Assembly: GCA_963719345.1 (NCBI GenBank)
Contig: CAVRCA010000001.1
Location: 434,001 to 498,000, forward strand
Length of the DNA: 64,000 bases
Origin: CAVRCA01 sp963719345
Lineage (GTDB): Bacteria > Pseudomonadota > Alphaproteobacteria > Acetobacterales > Acetobacteraceae
Direction of reading: 5' to 3'
The notes under the pieces were generated by a model. It saw only the letters and a list, made by a program, of their open reading frames with translations. It was not told where the DNA came from and did no database searches. The position numbers and the translations under genes are program-made. Shown in pieces: positions 13,095-20,928 of this stretch (the stretch's first letter is position 1; each line of letters begins with the position of its first letter).

Positions 13095-13614
13095 CTACCG
13101 CAGATAGACCTTCGGGGCAGCCTCGGTGTTGAGGCAAGCGCAGACCAGCACGGCGGTCCAGAGAAACAGGGAAATGCCACCTGCCACCCGCGCGCTGACC
13201 GGCATGGCGCCCTCGGCGGCGAGCGCCTTGAGATAGTGCGTACAGGTGATAAAGCAACGCGTTCATCACTCCCAAGGCGATCAGGATCAGCTTCGGGGTG
13301 AAATACGCGTGGGAGCCGACATGCACGGGATCGTAGAGGAACAGCGCGACCCCGGTCGCGAACGCGACCCCGAACGTCGCATAGAGCCATGGCAGCACGT
13401 TCTCGGCAAACGCCCGCAATGGAACCGCCGACCGGAACCCGAGCAGCCGCAAATCCAATAGCCCGATCGCGCCAAAGAAGGCCGCCATCGAGACGATGTG
13501 CGCCAGGCGAATGAGATGGTGGAAAGGCTGCATGTGGAAATGCAGCGTGCGGCTGTCCAGCGCCATGAGCGTCTCGAAGGGAATCCGCAGATAGGCCAGA
13601 GAGTGTCCGTCCAT
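13095..13614 (-). CDS. Small multi-spanning membrane protein (DUF6644/DUF2214-like), one indel
   Basis: About 172 residues with four hydrophobic segments: IRLAHIVSMAAFFGAIGLLDL, VLPWLYATFGVAFATGVALF, FTPKLILIALGVMNALLYHL and ISLFLWTAVLVCACLN. His-containing helix ends (MQPFHHLIRLAH) recall small heme- or copper-associated membrane proteins, but that is only a resemblance. One extra base near 13232 throws the frame; removing it gives a natural end, NTEAAPKVYLR, with stop at 13095. ATG at 13614 has GGAG just upstream. Divergent from the iron-uptake locus across 83 bases, so a shared function is possible but unproven. Confidence 0.6.
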
Positions 13615-13660
13615 TGCTCCACCAAATTCAATCGCAAGGCGGTCACCCGCCCAATCCCGG

Positions 13661-13689
13661 TTGATAATGCGAACAAGTCGCGGTATCAA
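13661..13689. promoter_or_regulatory. Inverted repeat upstream of the ftr locus, possible iron operator
   Basis: TTGATA (13661-13666) and TATCAA (13684-13689) are exact inverted arms separated by 17 bases. The left arm continues as GATAATG, which resembles half of a Fur box. It lies just before the first gene of an iron-uptake locus. Inference only; the arms could also overlap promoter elements. Confidence 0.3.
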
Positions 13690-13697
13690 TCGCCGCC

Positions 13698-14096
13698 ATG
13701 ACGCGCCAGCGATGCAGAACCGTGCAGCCAAGATGGTGGATCTTTGCCGCCCCCGGCCTGATCCTCGCGACCGGCATCCTCGCCGTGGGAGGCCATGCCG
13801 CAGACGCGGCGGGCACGGCGGATCCCGCGACGCTGGTGTTGAAGGAGCATCGCTTCGCTCCGGACCACATCGAGGTGCCGGCGGGCGAGCGGTTCCAGAT
13901 CGTCGTCCACAACCAGGATGACACGGCGAGCGAGTTCGAGAGCTCCGACCTGAAGGTGGAGAAGATTGTCGCCCCCGGCAGCACGATCACGGTTCGCGCC
14001 GGGCCGCTGCATCCCGGCAGCTACAAGTTCTTCGACGATTATCACCCGGACACCGCCTCGGGCACCGTGACCGCCGTCGCTGCGGACAAGAACTGA
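13698..14096 (+). CDS. ftrB: Periplasmic cupredoxin-domain protein of an Ftr-type iron transporter
   Basis: 132 residues: an N-terminal hydrophobic signal (~14-38, WWIFAAPGLILATGILAVGG) followed by an EfeO-N/cupredoxin domain of ~95 residues (LKEHRFAPDHIEVPAGERF, FESSDLKVEKIVAPG). In FtrABCD systems the cupredoxin FtrB is thought to oxidise Fe(II) before transport. The typical Cys/His/Met copper ligand set of blue copper proteins is not evident, as in other EfeO-N domains. The gene ends 3 bases before the permease start, so the genes are coupled. The N-terminal Arg/Gln residues before the signal may not be translated. Confidence 0.75.
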   Translation: MTRQRCRTVQPRWWIFAAPGLILATGILAVGGHAADAAGTADPATLVLKEHRFAPDHIEVPAGERFQIVVHNQDDTASEFESSDLKVEKIVAPGSTITVRAGPLHPGSYKFFDDYHPDTASGTVTAVAADKN

Positions 14097-14099
14097 ACC

Positions 14100-14936
14100 A
14101 TGCTGGCAAGCTTCGTCATCGTCTTTCGCGAGGTCATCGAGGCGGGTCTGATCGTCGGCATCGTGCTGGCGGCGACCCAAGGGGTGCCACGCCGCTTGCG
14201 GTGGATAGCAGGCGGGATCGCGGCGGGACTATTGGGGTCGGCGCTGCTCGCGACCTTCGCGGGCGCGCTCTCGAGCGCGCTGCTCGGCAACGGCCAGGAG
14301 GTGTTCAACGCCTGCGTGCTTGGCATCGCGGCGCTGATGCTCGGCTGGCACACCGTCTGGATGGCGAGCCACGGGCGCGAGCTGGCCGGGCAGATGAAGC
14401 AGATGGGCCGGGAAGTGACGGCCGGCGAACGGTCGCTGTTCGCCATGGCGGTGGTGGTGGCCGTAGCGGTACTGCGCGAGGGCTCGGAAGTGGTGCTCTT
14501 CCTCTACGGCGTCGCCGCCTCGTCGCAAGACGGGACGGTCGGAATGCTGGGAGGTGGCCTGCTCGCCGCCCTGGCTGGCGTGCTGATCTCGTGGCTTTTG
14601 TATCGCGGGCTGGTGGCTATTCCGGTCAAACGGCTGTTCTCGATCACGAGCTGGCTGATCGCCTTGCTGGCGGCCGGGATGGCGGGACAAGCCGCCGCGA
14701 TCCTCGCCGGGGCGGACCTCATCCCCGCCTGGGGCTACCAGCTCTGGGACACCTCGGCGCTGCTGGACCAGAGCAGCCTGGTGGGCCGCGCCATGCATGC
14801 GCTGGTCGGCTACTCCGACCGTCCGATGGGCGTGCAGCTGGTGGTCTACGTGGTGACGCTCGCCGCGATCATCGGCGCCGGGAAGCTGGTCGGCCAGCCC
14901 TCGCTCCGCCGAAGGTCCGTTCTCGCCCCGCGCTGA
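14100..14936 (+). CDS. ftrC: FTR1-family iron permease
   Basis: Inner-membrane high-affinity iron permease, 278 residues and about seven hydrophobic segments. The two REXXE motifs of the family are clear: REVIE (residues 10-14) and REGSE (126-130). These Glu residues bind iron during passage in Ftr1p and EfeU. The protein lies between the cupredoxin and the P19-type periplasmic protein. A polyferredoxin (FtrD), which completes FtrABCD in other genera, is not present in this locus. Confidence 0.9.
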   Translation: MLASFVIVFREVIEAGLIVGIVLAATQGVPRRLRWIAGGIAAGLLGSALLATFAGALSSALLGNGQEVFNACVLGIAALMLGWHTVWMASHGRELAGQMKQMGREVTAGERSLFAMAVVVAVAVLREGSEVVLFLYGVAASSQDGTVGMLGGGLLAALAGVLISWLLYRGLVAIPVKRLFSITSWLIALLAAGMAGQAAAILAGADLIPAWGYQLWDTSALLDQSSLVGRAMHALVGYSDRPMGVQLVVYVVTLAAIIGAGKLVGQPSLRRRSVLAPR

Positions 14937-14959
14937 AACTCGAGACAGGAACCAAAGGC

Positions 14960-15478
14960 ATGAAAACCGCGGTTCGCGCCGGCGGCGCGGCACTCCTGGC
15001 GGTCGGCCTCTCGCACGCCAGCTGGGCGCGCGAATACCCGATCGGCGGCCCGGTCCACGCGCACGACATGGAGATCGCGGTGAGCTATCTCGTCGGGGTC
15101 GAGATGGCGCCGATGCCGGCCGGCATGGCGATGGGCCCGGACACGGTCCACCTCGAAACCGACGTGCACGCCACTGCGGACAACGTCTACGGTTTCGCCG
15201 ACGGCGCGTGGATCCCCTATCTCACGATCACCTACAAGCTGGAGAAGATCGGCACCGGGTGGAATGCGACCGGCAAGATGCTGGCGATGACGGCCAAGGA
15301 CGGACCGCACTACGCCAATAACGTGAAGATGGACGGGCCGGGGCAATACAAGGTGACGATGACCTACGCCTCGCCGGAAACCAACGGCTTCCTGCACCAT
15401 GTCGACAAGGAGACCGGCGTGCCCGGCTGGTGGCAGCCCTTCACCGAGCAGTTCACCTTCACCTATCCGCAGAAGTAG
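14960..15478 (+). CDS. ftrA: P19/Tp34-type periplasmic iron-binding protein
   Basis: 172 residues with a signal peptide (1-23, cleavage after SWA). The mature protein is a P19/Tp34 beta-sandwich, recognisable by YPIGGPVHAHDMEIAVSYL, HLETDVHA, WIPYLTITY and the C-terminal WWQPFTEQFTFTYP. In P19 the Met, Glu and His residues of the HDMEI and HLETDVHA stretches bind copper/iron. It presumably captures iron for the FTR1 permease encoded 23 bases upstream. Known names are FtrA, P19 or FetP. The gene is convergent with the DHA2 pump, stop codons 13 bases apart. Confidence 0.85.
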   Translation: MKTAVRAGGAALLAVGLSHASWAREYPIGGPVHAHDMEIAVSYLVGVEMAPMPAGMAMGPDTVHLETDVHATADNVYGFADGAWIPYLTITYKLEKIGTGWNATGKMLAMTAKDGPHYANNVKMDGPGQYKVTMTYASPETNGFLHHVDKETGVPGWWQPFTEQFTFTYPQK

Positions 15479-15491
15479 CTTTTTCGCCCGG

Positions 15492-17072
15492 TCAGATCCG
15501 GCGAACCGGTATCCACCAGGCGAACCCGAGCGCCAGCGCGGCGAAGGCGGCGATCGTCAGAAAGGCTCCCCGGAAGGCGTCGGCGATCTCGGCCTGCACG
15601 ACCGCGCGCCGGACCTCCGGCAAGGCGGCAAGCACACGTGGCCCCTGCTCCACCAGTTCGGCGAAGCGGTGGGCCGTCTCGGGATCGCGCGCGGCGAGCA
15701 ACGCGAACAGCGCCGCGCCGACCAGCGCGGTACCGAAGGCGGCACCGACCGAGCGAGAAAACTGCACCGAGGCAGCGGCCGAGCCGAGCAACTTCGGACC
15801 GGCGACCGACTGGACGGTGATCTGCACGACCGGCATCCCGGTCCCGAGGCTCAGGGAAACGACGGCGAACGCCCAGGGCAGCTGCGACGTGGCGATGTGG
15901 GGCGCAAGCATGGCGAGGCAGAGCAGCGCCACCGTCGTCACCACCAAACCGAATGATGGGAAGATCGTGGTCCGGCCGGTCTTTGCAATCATCCGGCCGG
16001 TGAACAGCGAACCGAAGCCAATGCCGGCCGTCATCGGCAGCATCAGCAGCCCGGCCTCCGATGGCGAGGCTCCCCGCACCACCTCATAATACATCGGCAG
16101 GAAGCTGACCGTGGAGACCACGACGGCGGCGACGAAGGCCGCCATGGTGTTGGTCCGCCAGATGCCCGGCTGGCGCAGCAGGTTCAGCGGCAGCAGCGGC
16201 GACGGTGCCCGCCGCTCCTGACGCAGCAGCATGGCGAGCGCCACGGCCGCGATCGCGGCGAGACCGACCACCCAGGGCAGCGCGAGGGCATCGAAGCGCT
16301 GCGCCTTCTCCAGCGCGAGCAGCGCCGGAGTGATGAAGGCCGAGAAGAACACAAGGCCCCAGACGTCGAACTGGGCGCGGCCACCTCGACCGGGATGCGC
16401 CGGGAGCCGGAATGCCAGCAGCATGGCGACGAAGCCGACCGGGAGGTTGACGAGAAACACCGCCTGCCAGCCGAAATGCTGGGTCAGGTAGCCGCCCGCC
16501 ACCGGTCCGAATGTGCTGGCGCACACGAAGGTCGCCGAGAGGTATCCCTGGAAGCGGCCGCGCTCGCGGGGGGGCACACTCTCGCCGATCAGCGCCTGGG
16601 ACAGCGTCATCAGGCCGCCGCCGCCAAAGCCTTGCAGCACGCGGGCGAGGGTCAGCAGGGGGATGGTGGGGGAGACCGCGCACAGCAGCGAGGCCAGCAT
16701 GAAAACGGCCAACGCCGCCAGCATCATGCCCCGGCGCCCCAGCGTATCGCCGAGCTTGCCGTAGACCGGGGCGGCGATCGTGGTCGCGACCAGGTAGGAC
16801 ACCACGATCCAGGAGATCCGCTCGACGTCGCCGAGCGCACCGGCGATCGCGGGCAGCGCGGTGGCGACGATCGTCTGATCGACCGCAGCCATGAACATGG
16901 GGACCATGATCGACGGGAACACGGCCAGGAACAGCGCGCGCGAGGGCATCGCCGTCCCCGCCGCCGTTTCGTCCGCTTCAATTACCCGCCCCGACGGCAT
17001 TCCCGGCTCCCCATCCTCGTTGCCGGCCAGTATCGCGGTACGCGCGGGCCGGGTAACCGCTCCGCCATTCAC
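15492..17072 (-). CDS. MFS drug:H+ antiporter, DHA2 (EmrB/QacA) family
   Basis: Inner-membrane efflux pump of about 526 residues with about 14 predicted helices. Motif A is GKLGDTLGRRGMM; motif C-like glycine helices (TFGPVAGGYL) and MVPMFMAAVDQTIVATALP are typical of DHA2. The start is uncertain: ATG 17072, 17000 and 16949 (MPSRALFLAV) are in frame, the last being closest to the family N-terminus. There is no membrane-fusion partner (EmrA/HlyD) next door, so it probably works alone. The substrate cannot be read from sequence. Stands alone on the minus strand, ~50 bases after accA's stop. Confidence 0.9.
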   Translation of the reverse strand: MNGGAVTRPARTAILAGNEDGEPGMPSGRVIEADETAAGTAMPSRALFLAVFPSIMVPMFMAAVDQTIVATALPAIAGALGDVERISWIVVSYLVATTIAAPVYGKLGDTLGRRGMMLAALAVFMLASLLCAVSPTIPLLTLARVLQGFGGGGLMTLSQALIGESVPPRERGRFQGYLSATFVCASTFGPVAGGYLTQHFGWQAVFLVNLPVGFVAMLLAFRLPAHPGRGGRAQFDVWGLVFFSAFITPALLALEKAQRFDALALPWVVGLAAIAAVALAMLLRQERRAPSPLLPLNLLRQPGIWRTNTMAAFVAAVVVSTVSFLPMYYEVVRGASPSEAGLLMLPMTAGIGFGSLFTGRMIAKTGRTTIFPSFGLVVTTVALLCLAMLAPHIATSQLPWAFAVVSLSLGTGMPVVQITVQSVAGPKLLGSAAASVQFSRSVGAAFGTALVGAALFALLAARDPETAHRFAELVEQGPRVLAALPEVRRAVVQAEIADAFRGAFLTIAAFAALALGFAWWIPVRRI

Positions 17073-17121
17073 GAACGCCGGCGCGCAAGCCCTTGGGTAG
17101 CCGTCCGTCGGGTGCCCAGGC

Positions 17122-18078
17122 TCAGGCGAGCACCTCGTGGCCCATGGCGAGGAATTTGTCCCCCCGCCTGGCTTTCAGGGTCGCCCCGTCCAGCGGAACG
17201 AGCGGCCGGAGCGCATCCTCGATCGCCTGCGACACGGCGGCCAGGGTGGCGGCCGGGTCGCGATGCGCGCCGCCCAGGGGCTCCGGGATGATTGCATCGA
17301 TGAGGTGCAGCCGGGCCAGATCCTCGGCAGTCAGTCGCAGCGCCTCGGCGGCCGTCGCCGCCTGCGCGGCGTCCCGCCAAAGGATCGAGGCGCAGCCCTC
17401 CGGGGAAATGACCGAGTAGATGGCGTGCTCCAGCATCAGCACCTGGTCGGCCGCCGCCAACGCCATGGCCCCGCCTGACATCCCTTCCCCGATGATGGTG
17501 GCGATCAAAGGAACCGGCGCGTCCAGGCAAGCCTCGATCGACCGGGCGATCGCCTCACCCTGGCCCCGCGACTCGGCCTCGATACCGGGGAACGCCCCGG
17601 CAGTGTCGACGAAGGTCAGGACGGGCAAGCCGAAGCGGCCAGCGAGTTCGAGCAGGCGGCGCGCCTTGCGATAGCCCTCCGGCCGGGCCATGCCGAAATT
17701 GTGCTTGATGCGGGTCTCGGTGTCGGCCCCCTTCTCGGTCCCGATCACCAGGATCGAGCGGCCCCGAAACCGGCCCAGGCCGCCCAGCACGGCGGTATCG
17801 TCGCTGAAGCCGCGATCCCCGGCCAAGGGCGTAAAGTCGGTGATCAGGCCGGTGATGTAGTCCAGCGCCTGCGGGCGCTCGGGGTGGCGTGCCACTTGGG
17901 TCTTCTGCCATGGCGTGAGCTTGGCGTAGATCGCCCGGAGCTGGCGGTCGGCCTTCTCGGTCAGCTTGCCGACCTCGTCGGCGATGTTGAGCCCGTCGGG
18001 CTCGGACATGCCGCGCAACTCCTCGATCTTGCTCTCGAGTTCGGCGACCGGCTTTTCGAAGTCCAGGAAGTGACGCAT
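17122..18078 (-). CDS. accA: Acetyl-CoA carboxylase carboxyltransferase subunit alpha
   Basis: Alpha subunit of the carboxyltransferase that moves CO2 from carboxybiotin to acetyl-CoA, the first step of fatty acid synthesis; works with AccD. 318 residues, the usual length, starting MRHFLDFEKPVAELESKI. Crotonase-type blocks are intact: PEGYRKARRLLELAGRFGLP, FVDTAGAFPGIEAE, the oxyanion-hole region GEGMSGGAMALAAADQVLML, and YSVISPEGCASILWRDA. No zinc-ribbon, which belongs to AccD. Single gene on the minus strand, with a long upstream gap. Confidence 0.97.
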   Translation of the reverse strand: MRHFLDFEKPVAELESKIEELRGMSEPDGLNIADEVGKLTEKADRQLRAIYAKLTPWQKTQVARHPERPQALDYITGLITDFTPLAGDRGFSDDTAVLGGLGRFRGRSILVIGTEKGADTETRIKHNFGMARPEGYRKARRLLELAGRFGLPVLTFVDTAGAFPGIEAESRGQGEAIARSIEACLDAPVPLIATIIGEGMSGGAMALAAADQVLMLEHAIYSVISPEGCASILWRDAAQAATAAEALRLTAEDLARLHLIDAIIPEPLGGAHRDPAATLAAVSQAIEDALRPLVPLDGATLKARRGDKFLAMGHEVLA

Positions 18079-18533
18079 GGCTGCGGCTTAGCACAAAGCC
18101 GGGCGGGCGATAGGCCGTGTGGTGGCTTGGCCCACCCCGAAGCGGAAACGCCCGACTTCCCTCCTGTGCGGTTTCGACCCGCTGGCCGAGGCGGTCGGCC
18201 GCCGGATCATCGCATGCGGTGCATTTGCCGGCAGAGCGTCACGGATGACCGGACCCGCCGGCATGGCGGCAACGTGCGGCGACCCGGTTCCGGTTGGGGC
18301 ACGAACCCGGGGCGTATCGACACCCGGCGCCCTTCAGTGGACCTACGTCGCCGTGGAGTGTGCTGGATCTTTGGATTTCACCAACTGACATTATTCCGCT
18401 CCGGCGGTGCTCCTATCGTTTGCCTGTCGTGCCGAGAGACTTGTATCGTGTGACACCATCACCGTTGCCGTTGGGACAAAACTTCCGCACCGCGCTGCAT
18501 TTGCGGGGGCCTCTTTGCCTCCAGGAGACTGTC
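18079..18533. other. Intergenic region between divergent genes
   Basis: 455 bases between accA (minus) and a hypothetical gene (plus). The last ~150 bases are visibly poorer in GC than the coding DNA around them, as expected of a promoter. A CTGACA at about 18385 could be a -35, but no convincing -10 follows at 16-18 bases. Nothing else recognised. Confidence 0.4.
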
Positions 18534-19154
18534 CTGACCTCAGAGCTGCGCTATATCATGTTCGGCCAGACCGAGGTCGTCGAGGCAATCAGGAACCACC
18601 GCCGGTGCATCGGGACGCCATTGCCGGCGGGCACCGTTACACATTGTCGGCCAGAGGGAGATGCGGCGAGCGGAACCGTGCGCGTTCGCATCACGCTTGG
18701 CCACGACCCAACTGTGGGGACAACACCGACGCCCTCGGAGGCAGCGCCGCAGGAAATAGTTGTCGAGAACTCCTCGCTGGCTGCAGCGCTCATCCTGTTC
18801 TGTCGGGAGCGGGGCATCCCATTGCCTGCCCATTCCAGCAAGTCGCTTCTGCAGGCTGACGATCAGGTCTGTCTGATCGCCGCGATCACGCCCGAGCCGG
18901 ACACGCTGTCCGATAGCCGTCGGCTTCCTGCCAAGCCCGTTCACGCCGAGGGCGAGCGACAGACGAGCGAACGGGAGACAAGGCGCTGGACCGAATTCCG
19001 GATGGCAGTCGCAGAGTGGCTGGTCGAAGCGGCATTGGCGCTCGCCCCGAGGGGTCATCCCGACAAGATCGTACTCGGCAAGCACATCTCGGCCCTCAGG
19101 CTGGAAATGCTAAAACTGTACCCGCGGTGGAAAGCCGATCTGTCCGCGCGGTAA
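18534..19154 (+). CDS. Conserved-looking hypothetical protein
   Basis: About 206 residues. I have no firm family. The first residues, TSELRYIMFGQTEVVEAIRNH, look like a common alphaproteobacterial hypothetical protein start. The middle resembles a small beta domain (GTVRVRITLG), and the C-terminus is helical and charged (FRMAVAEWLVEAALAL, HISALRLEMLKLYPRWKAD). No signal, membrane segment or catalytic motif. Start: CTG at 18534 sits 6 bases after AGGAG, whereas the first ATG (18558) has no RBS and would remove ELRYI. If CTG is right, this is a rare start codon. The open frame extends further upstream to 18294, but that part looks non-coding. Confidence 0.5.
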   Translation: MTSELRYIMFGQTEVVEAIRNHRRCIGTPLPAGTVTHCRPEGDAASGTVRVRITLGHDPTVGTTPTPSEAAPQEIVVENSSLAAALILFCRERGIPLPAHSSKSLLQADDQVCLIAAITPEPDTLSDSRRLPAKPVHAEGERQTSERETRRWTEFRMAVAEWLVEAALALAPRGHPDKIVLGKHISALRLEMLKLYPRWKADLSAR

Positions 19155-19473
19155 TCCGACACACGGTCGCGCGCGGCAGGGGCCTGCAACGGCCACCAAG
19201 CCTGACAACCCAGCCGAACGGTCCCATGGCTATGGCCGGGCGAGCACCCTGGGCCGCAACACCTGCACAGAGACCGCCACTTCCTCCCGTTCCCGTCTCA
19301 CAGCCGGACCGTGGTGATCGTCGCCGCCGGTTGCACGGCGGCCGCTTCGCGAATGGCCGACGCGCCGACCTCGGCGCCGCGTTCAGGCTGGCAGGCCCCG
19401 GCGGGCTGGGCATGAATGTCGTTGCAGCCTTACTGTGGCAGATCCGAAACTCGGAGCTCGAGGAGGTAACGCC
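19155..19473. other. Intergenic region
   Basis: About 320 bases between two plus-strand genes. No gene, tRNA or strong hairpin seen. The final part contains the clear GGAGG of the next gene at about 19459. Confidence 0.4.
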
Positions 19474-20097
19474 ATGCGATCACCCCGATCAGGTACTCCG
19501 CTCGCTTCCATCTTGCTGTCGACGATGCTTCTGCTCTTCGCTGGCAATATCCACGCACAGAATGCAAGCACCAGGCGGCTGCGCGGTGTCATCGACAGCG
19601 TGGCCGGTGACGCCCTCATCGTCACGACTAACGGCGGCCAAAAGGTGAGCGTGGGCCTGACCTCGGCGACACCTGTGGTGCTCGTCGCCCCGCTGCAGTT
19701 CAGCGCCGTAAAGCCCGGCTCGTATATCGGCACCGCCGCCGTCTCCGCTGCCGACGGGACGTTGCGGGCGCTGGAGGTGCATGTGTTCGCGGAGAACATG
19801 CGCGGAGTGGGCGAGGGTCACACGCCATGGGGCAGCGAGCCGCAGAGCACGATGACGAACGGCACCGTGGGCGAGGTCGCCGGCACCGACGGGCGTACGC
19901 TCCACGTCACCTATAAGGGCGGAGAACAGACCGTAGTTGTCGACCCCGAAACCCCCATCGTGGCCATGGAGCGGGCCAGCCACGACGTCCTGACGCCGGG
20001 CGCGCATGCGTCGGTCAGCGCCACGGTTCTCGACGACGGCAAGCTGCGCGCGCGCTTTGTCGCAGTCGGGAAGAACGGGTTCGAGCCGCCGATCTGA
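19474..20097 (+). CDS. Secreted beta-rich protein (DUF5666-like)
   Basis: 207 residues. N-terminal signal peptide (~1-28, hydrophobic core ASILLSTMLLLFAGN, cleavage after IHA). The mature part appears to hold two repeats of a small beta domain: RRLRGVIDSVAGDALIVTTNGGQKVSV and GTVGEVAGTDGRTLHVTYKG, each followed by a segment on fixed values and exposure (PGSYIGTAAV, PGAHASVSATV). That pattern resembles DUF5666-type proteins. Function unknown. GGAGG lies 10 bases before ATG 19474. Next gene is the PruR-like protein 215 bases on, so separate transcription is likely. Confidence 0.65.
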   Translation: MRSPRSGTPLASILLSTMLLLFAGNIHAQNASTRRLRGVIDSVAGDALIVTTNGGQKVSVGLTSATPVVLVAPLQFSAVKPGSYIGTAAVSAADGTLRALEVHVFAENMRGVGEGHTPWGSEPQSTMTNGTVGEVAGTDGRTLHVTYKGGEQTVVVDPETPIVAMERASHDVLTPGAHASVSATVLDDGKLRARFVAVGKNGFEPPI

Positions 20098-20312
20098 CAG
20101 TGATCGGCCAGGTTGGGCTGACGGGTTCCTCCGTGCCCTTTGGTCACTTGCCGCAGTGCCGCCGCTCGTGGGCCACTGCCGCCATCGACTAGGCACCATG
20201 TCCTCGGACATGGATCGGACACGAGCGACGTGTGGGGGCGCGCTAGCCGCTTTACGCTTCGTTCAACCTGGGCCGGCATAGTGGCCTGCTCGTAACGATC
20301 GGGGCTGTGTTG

Positions 20313-20840
20313 ATGCAGGCGGAACTCGGGCGGCGGCGGTGTGCGGTGCTTCTTCTGGCCGGTGCGACGGCGCCGCTGATGTTGCGGCGAGCCCGGGCGG
20401 CGACGCTGCCCTCGCCGAGCGGCAAGCCGATCCTGACGGTCAGCGGCGCGATCTCGGTTGCCAACCAGCCGGATGGGGCGGTGTTCGACCGCGACATGCT
20501 GGAGGCGTTGGCGTCGGATCAGATCACGACGGCGACGCCGTGGCACAGCGGCCGCGTCCGCTTCGAGGGTGTCCGCCTCGAGTTGCTGATGCAGGTCGTC
20601 GGCGCCACCGGCTCGTCGGTGACCGCCTACTCGCTCAACGATTTCACCACCAGCCTGCCGGTCGCCGACTTCGCGCGCTTCCATCCCATCCTGGCGCTGA
20701 AGAAGGACGGTGAATACATGCCGGTGCGCGACAAGGGCCCGCTGTTCATCGTCTACCCCTACGACAGCGACCCCGAGCTGAAGCAGCAGGCCTACTACAA
20801 CCGCTCCGCCTGGCAAGTCGCACGGCTTGTGGTCGAGTAG
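20313..20840 (+). CDS. PruR-like periplasmic SUOX-fold protein without a Mo-ligand Cys
   Basis: 175 residues. Signal peptide about 1-29 (RRRCAVLLLAGATAPLML, end RARA). The mature domain is of the sulfite-oxidase/oxidoreductase molybdopterin-binding type: GAVFDRDMLEALASDQI, WHSGRVRFEGVRLELLMQ, DFTTSLPVADFARF, GPLFIVYPYDSDPEL and C-terminal NRSAWQVARLVV. It contains no Cys after the signal, so it cannot hold molybdenum as SUOX does. PruR of Agrobacterium has this fold, binds pterins in the periplasm and controls the GGDEF-EAL protein DcpA encoded next to it. Here too a GGDEF-EAL gene starts 75 bases downstream. The assignment rests on fold and context. ATG 20313 chosen over GTG 20307. Confidence 0.7.
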   Translation: MQAELGRRRCAVLLLAGATAPLMLRRARAATLPSPSGKPILTVSGAISVANQPDGAVFDRDMLEALASDQITTATPWHSGRVRFEGVRLELLMQVVGATGSSVTAYSLNDFTTSLPVADFARFHPILALKKDGEYMPVRDKGPLFIVYPYDSDPELKQQAYYNRSAWQVARLVVE

Positions 20841-20886
20841 GGTCCAGGACCGCCGCCGCCGCCGCGAGCCCGCGCGGCATGTCCCC

Positions 20887-20928
20887 GATGAGGCTGGCCC
20901 GATGAGGCCGATCCGATGAGGCCGGGGG
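20887..20928 (+). repeat. Three 14-bp tandem repeats at the start of the GGDEF-EAL gene
   Basis: Units begin at 20887, 20901 and 20915; each starts GATGAGGC and is 14 bases long (the third diverges at its end). Each carries an ATG, and only the last is in frame with the downstream gene. Unit number would move the start or its spacing from the RBS. Confidence 0.7.

Noticed and set aside
18294..18533. Longer start for the hypothetical gene at 18534
   Set aside because: The extra 80 residues look non-coding and the AGGAG site lies directly before 18534.
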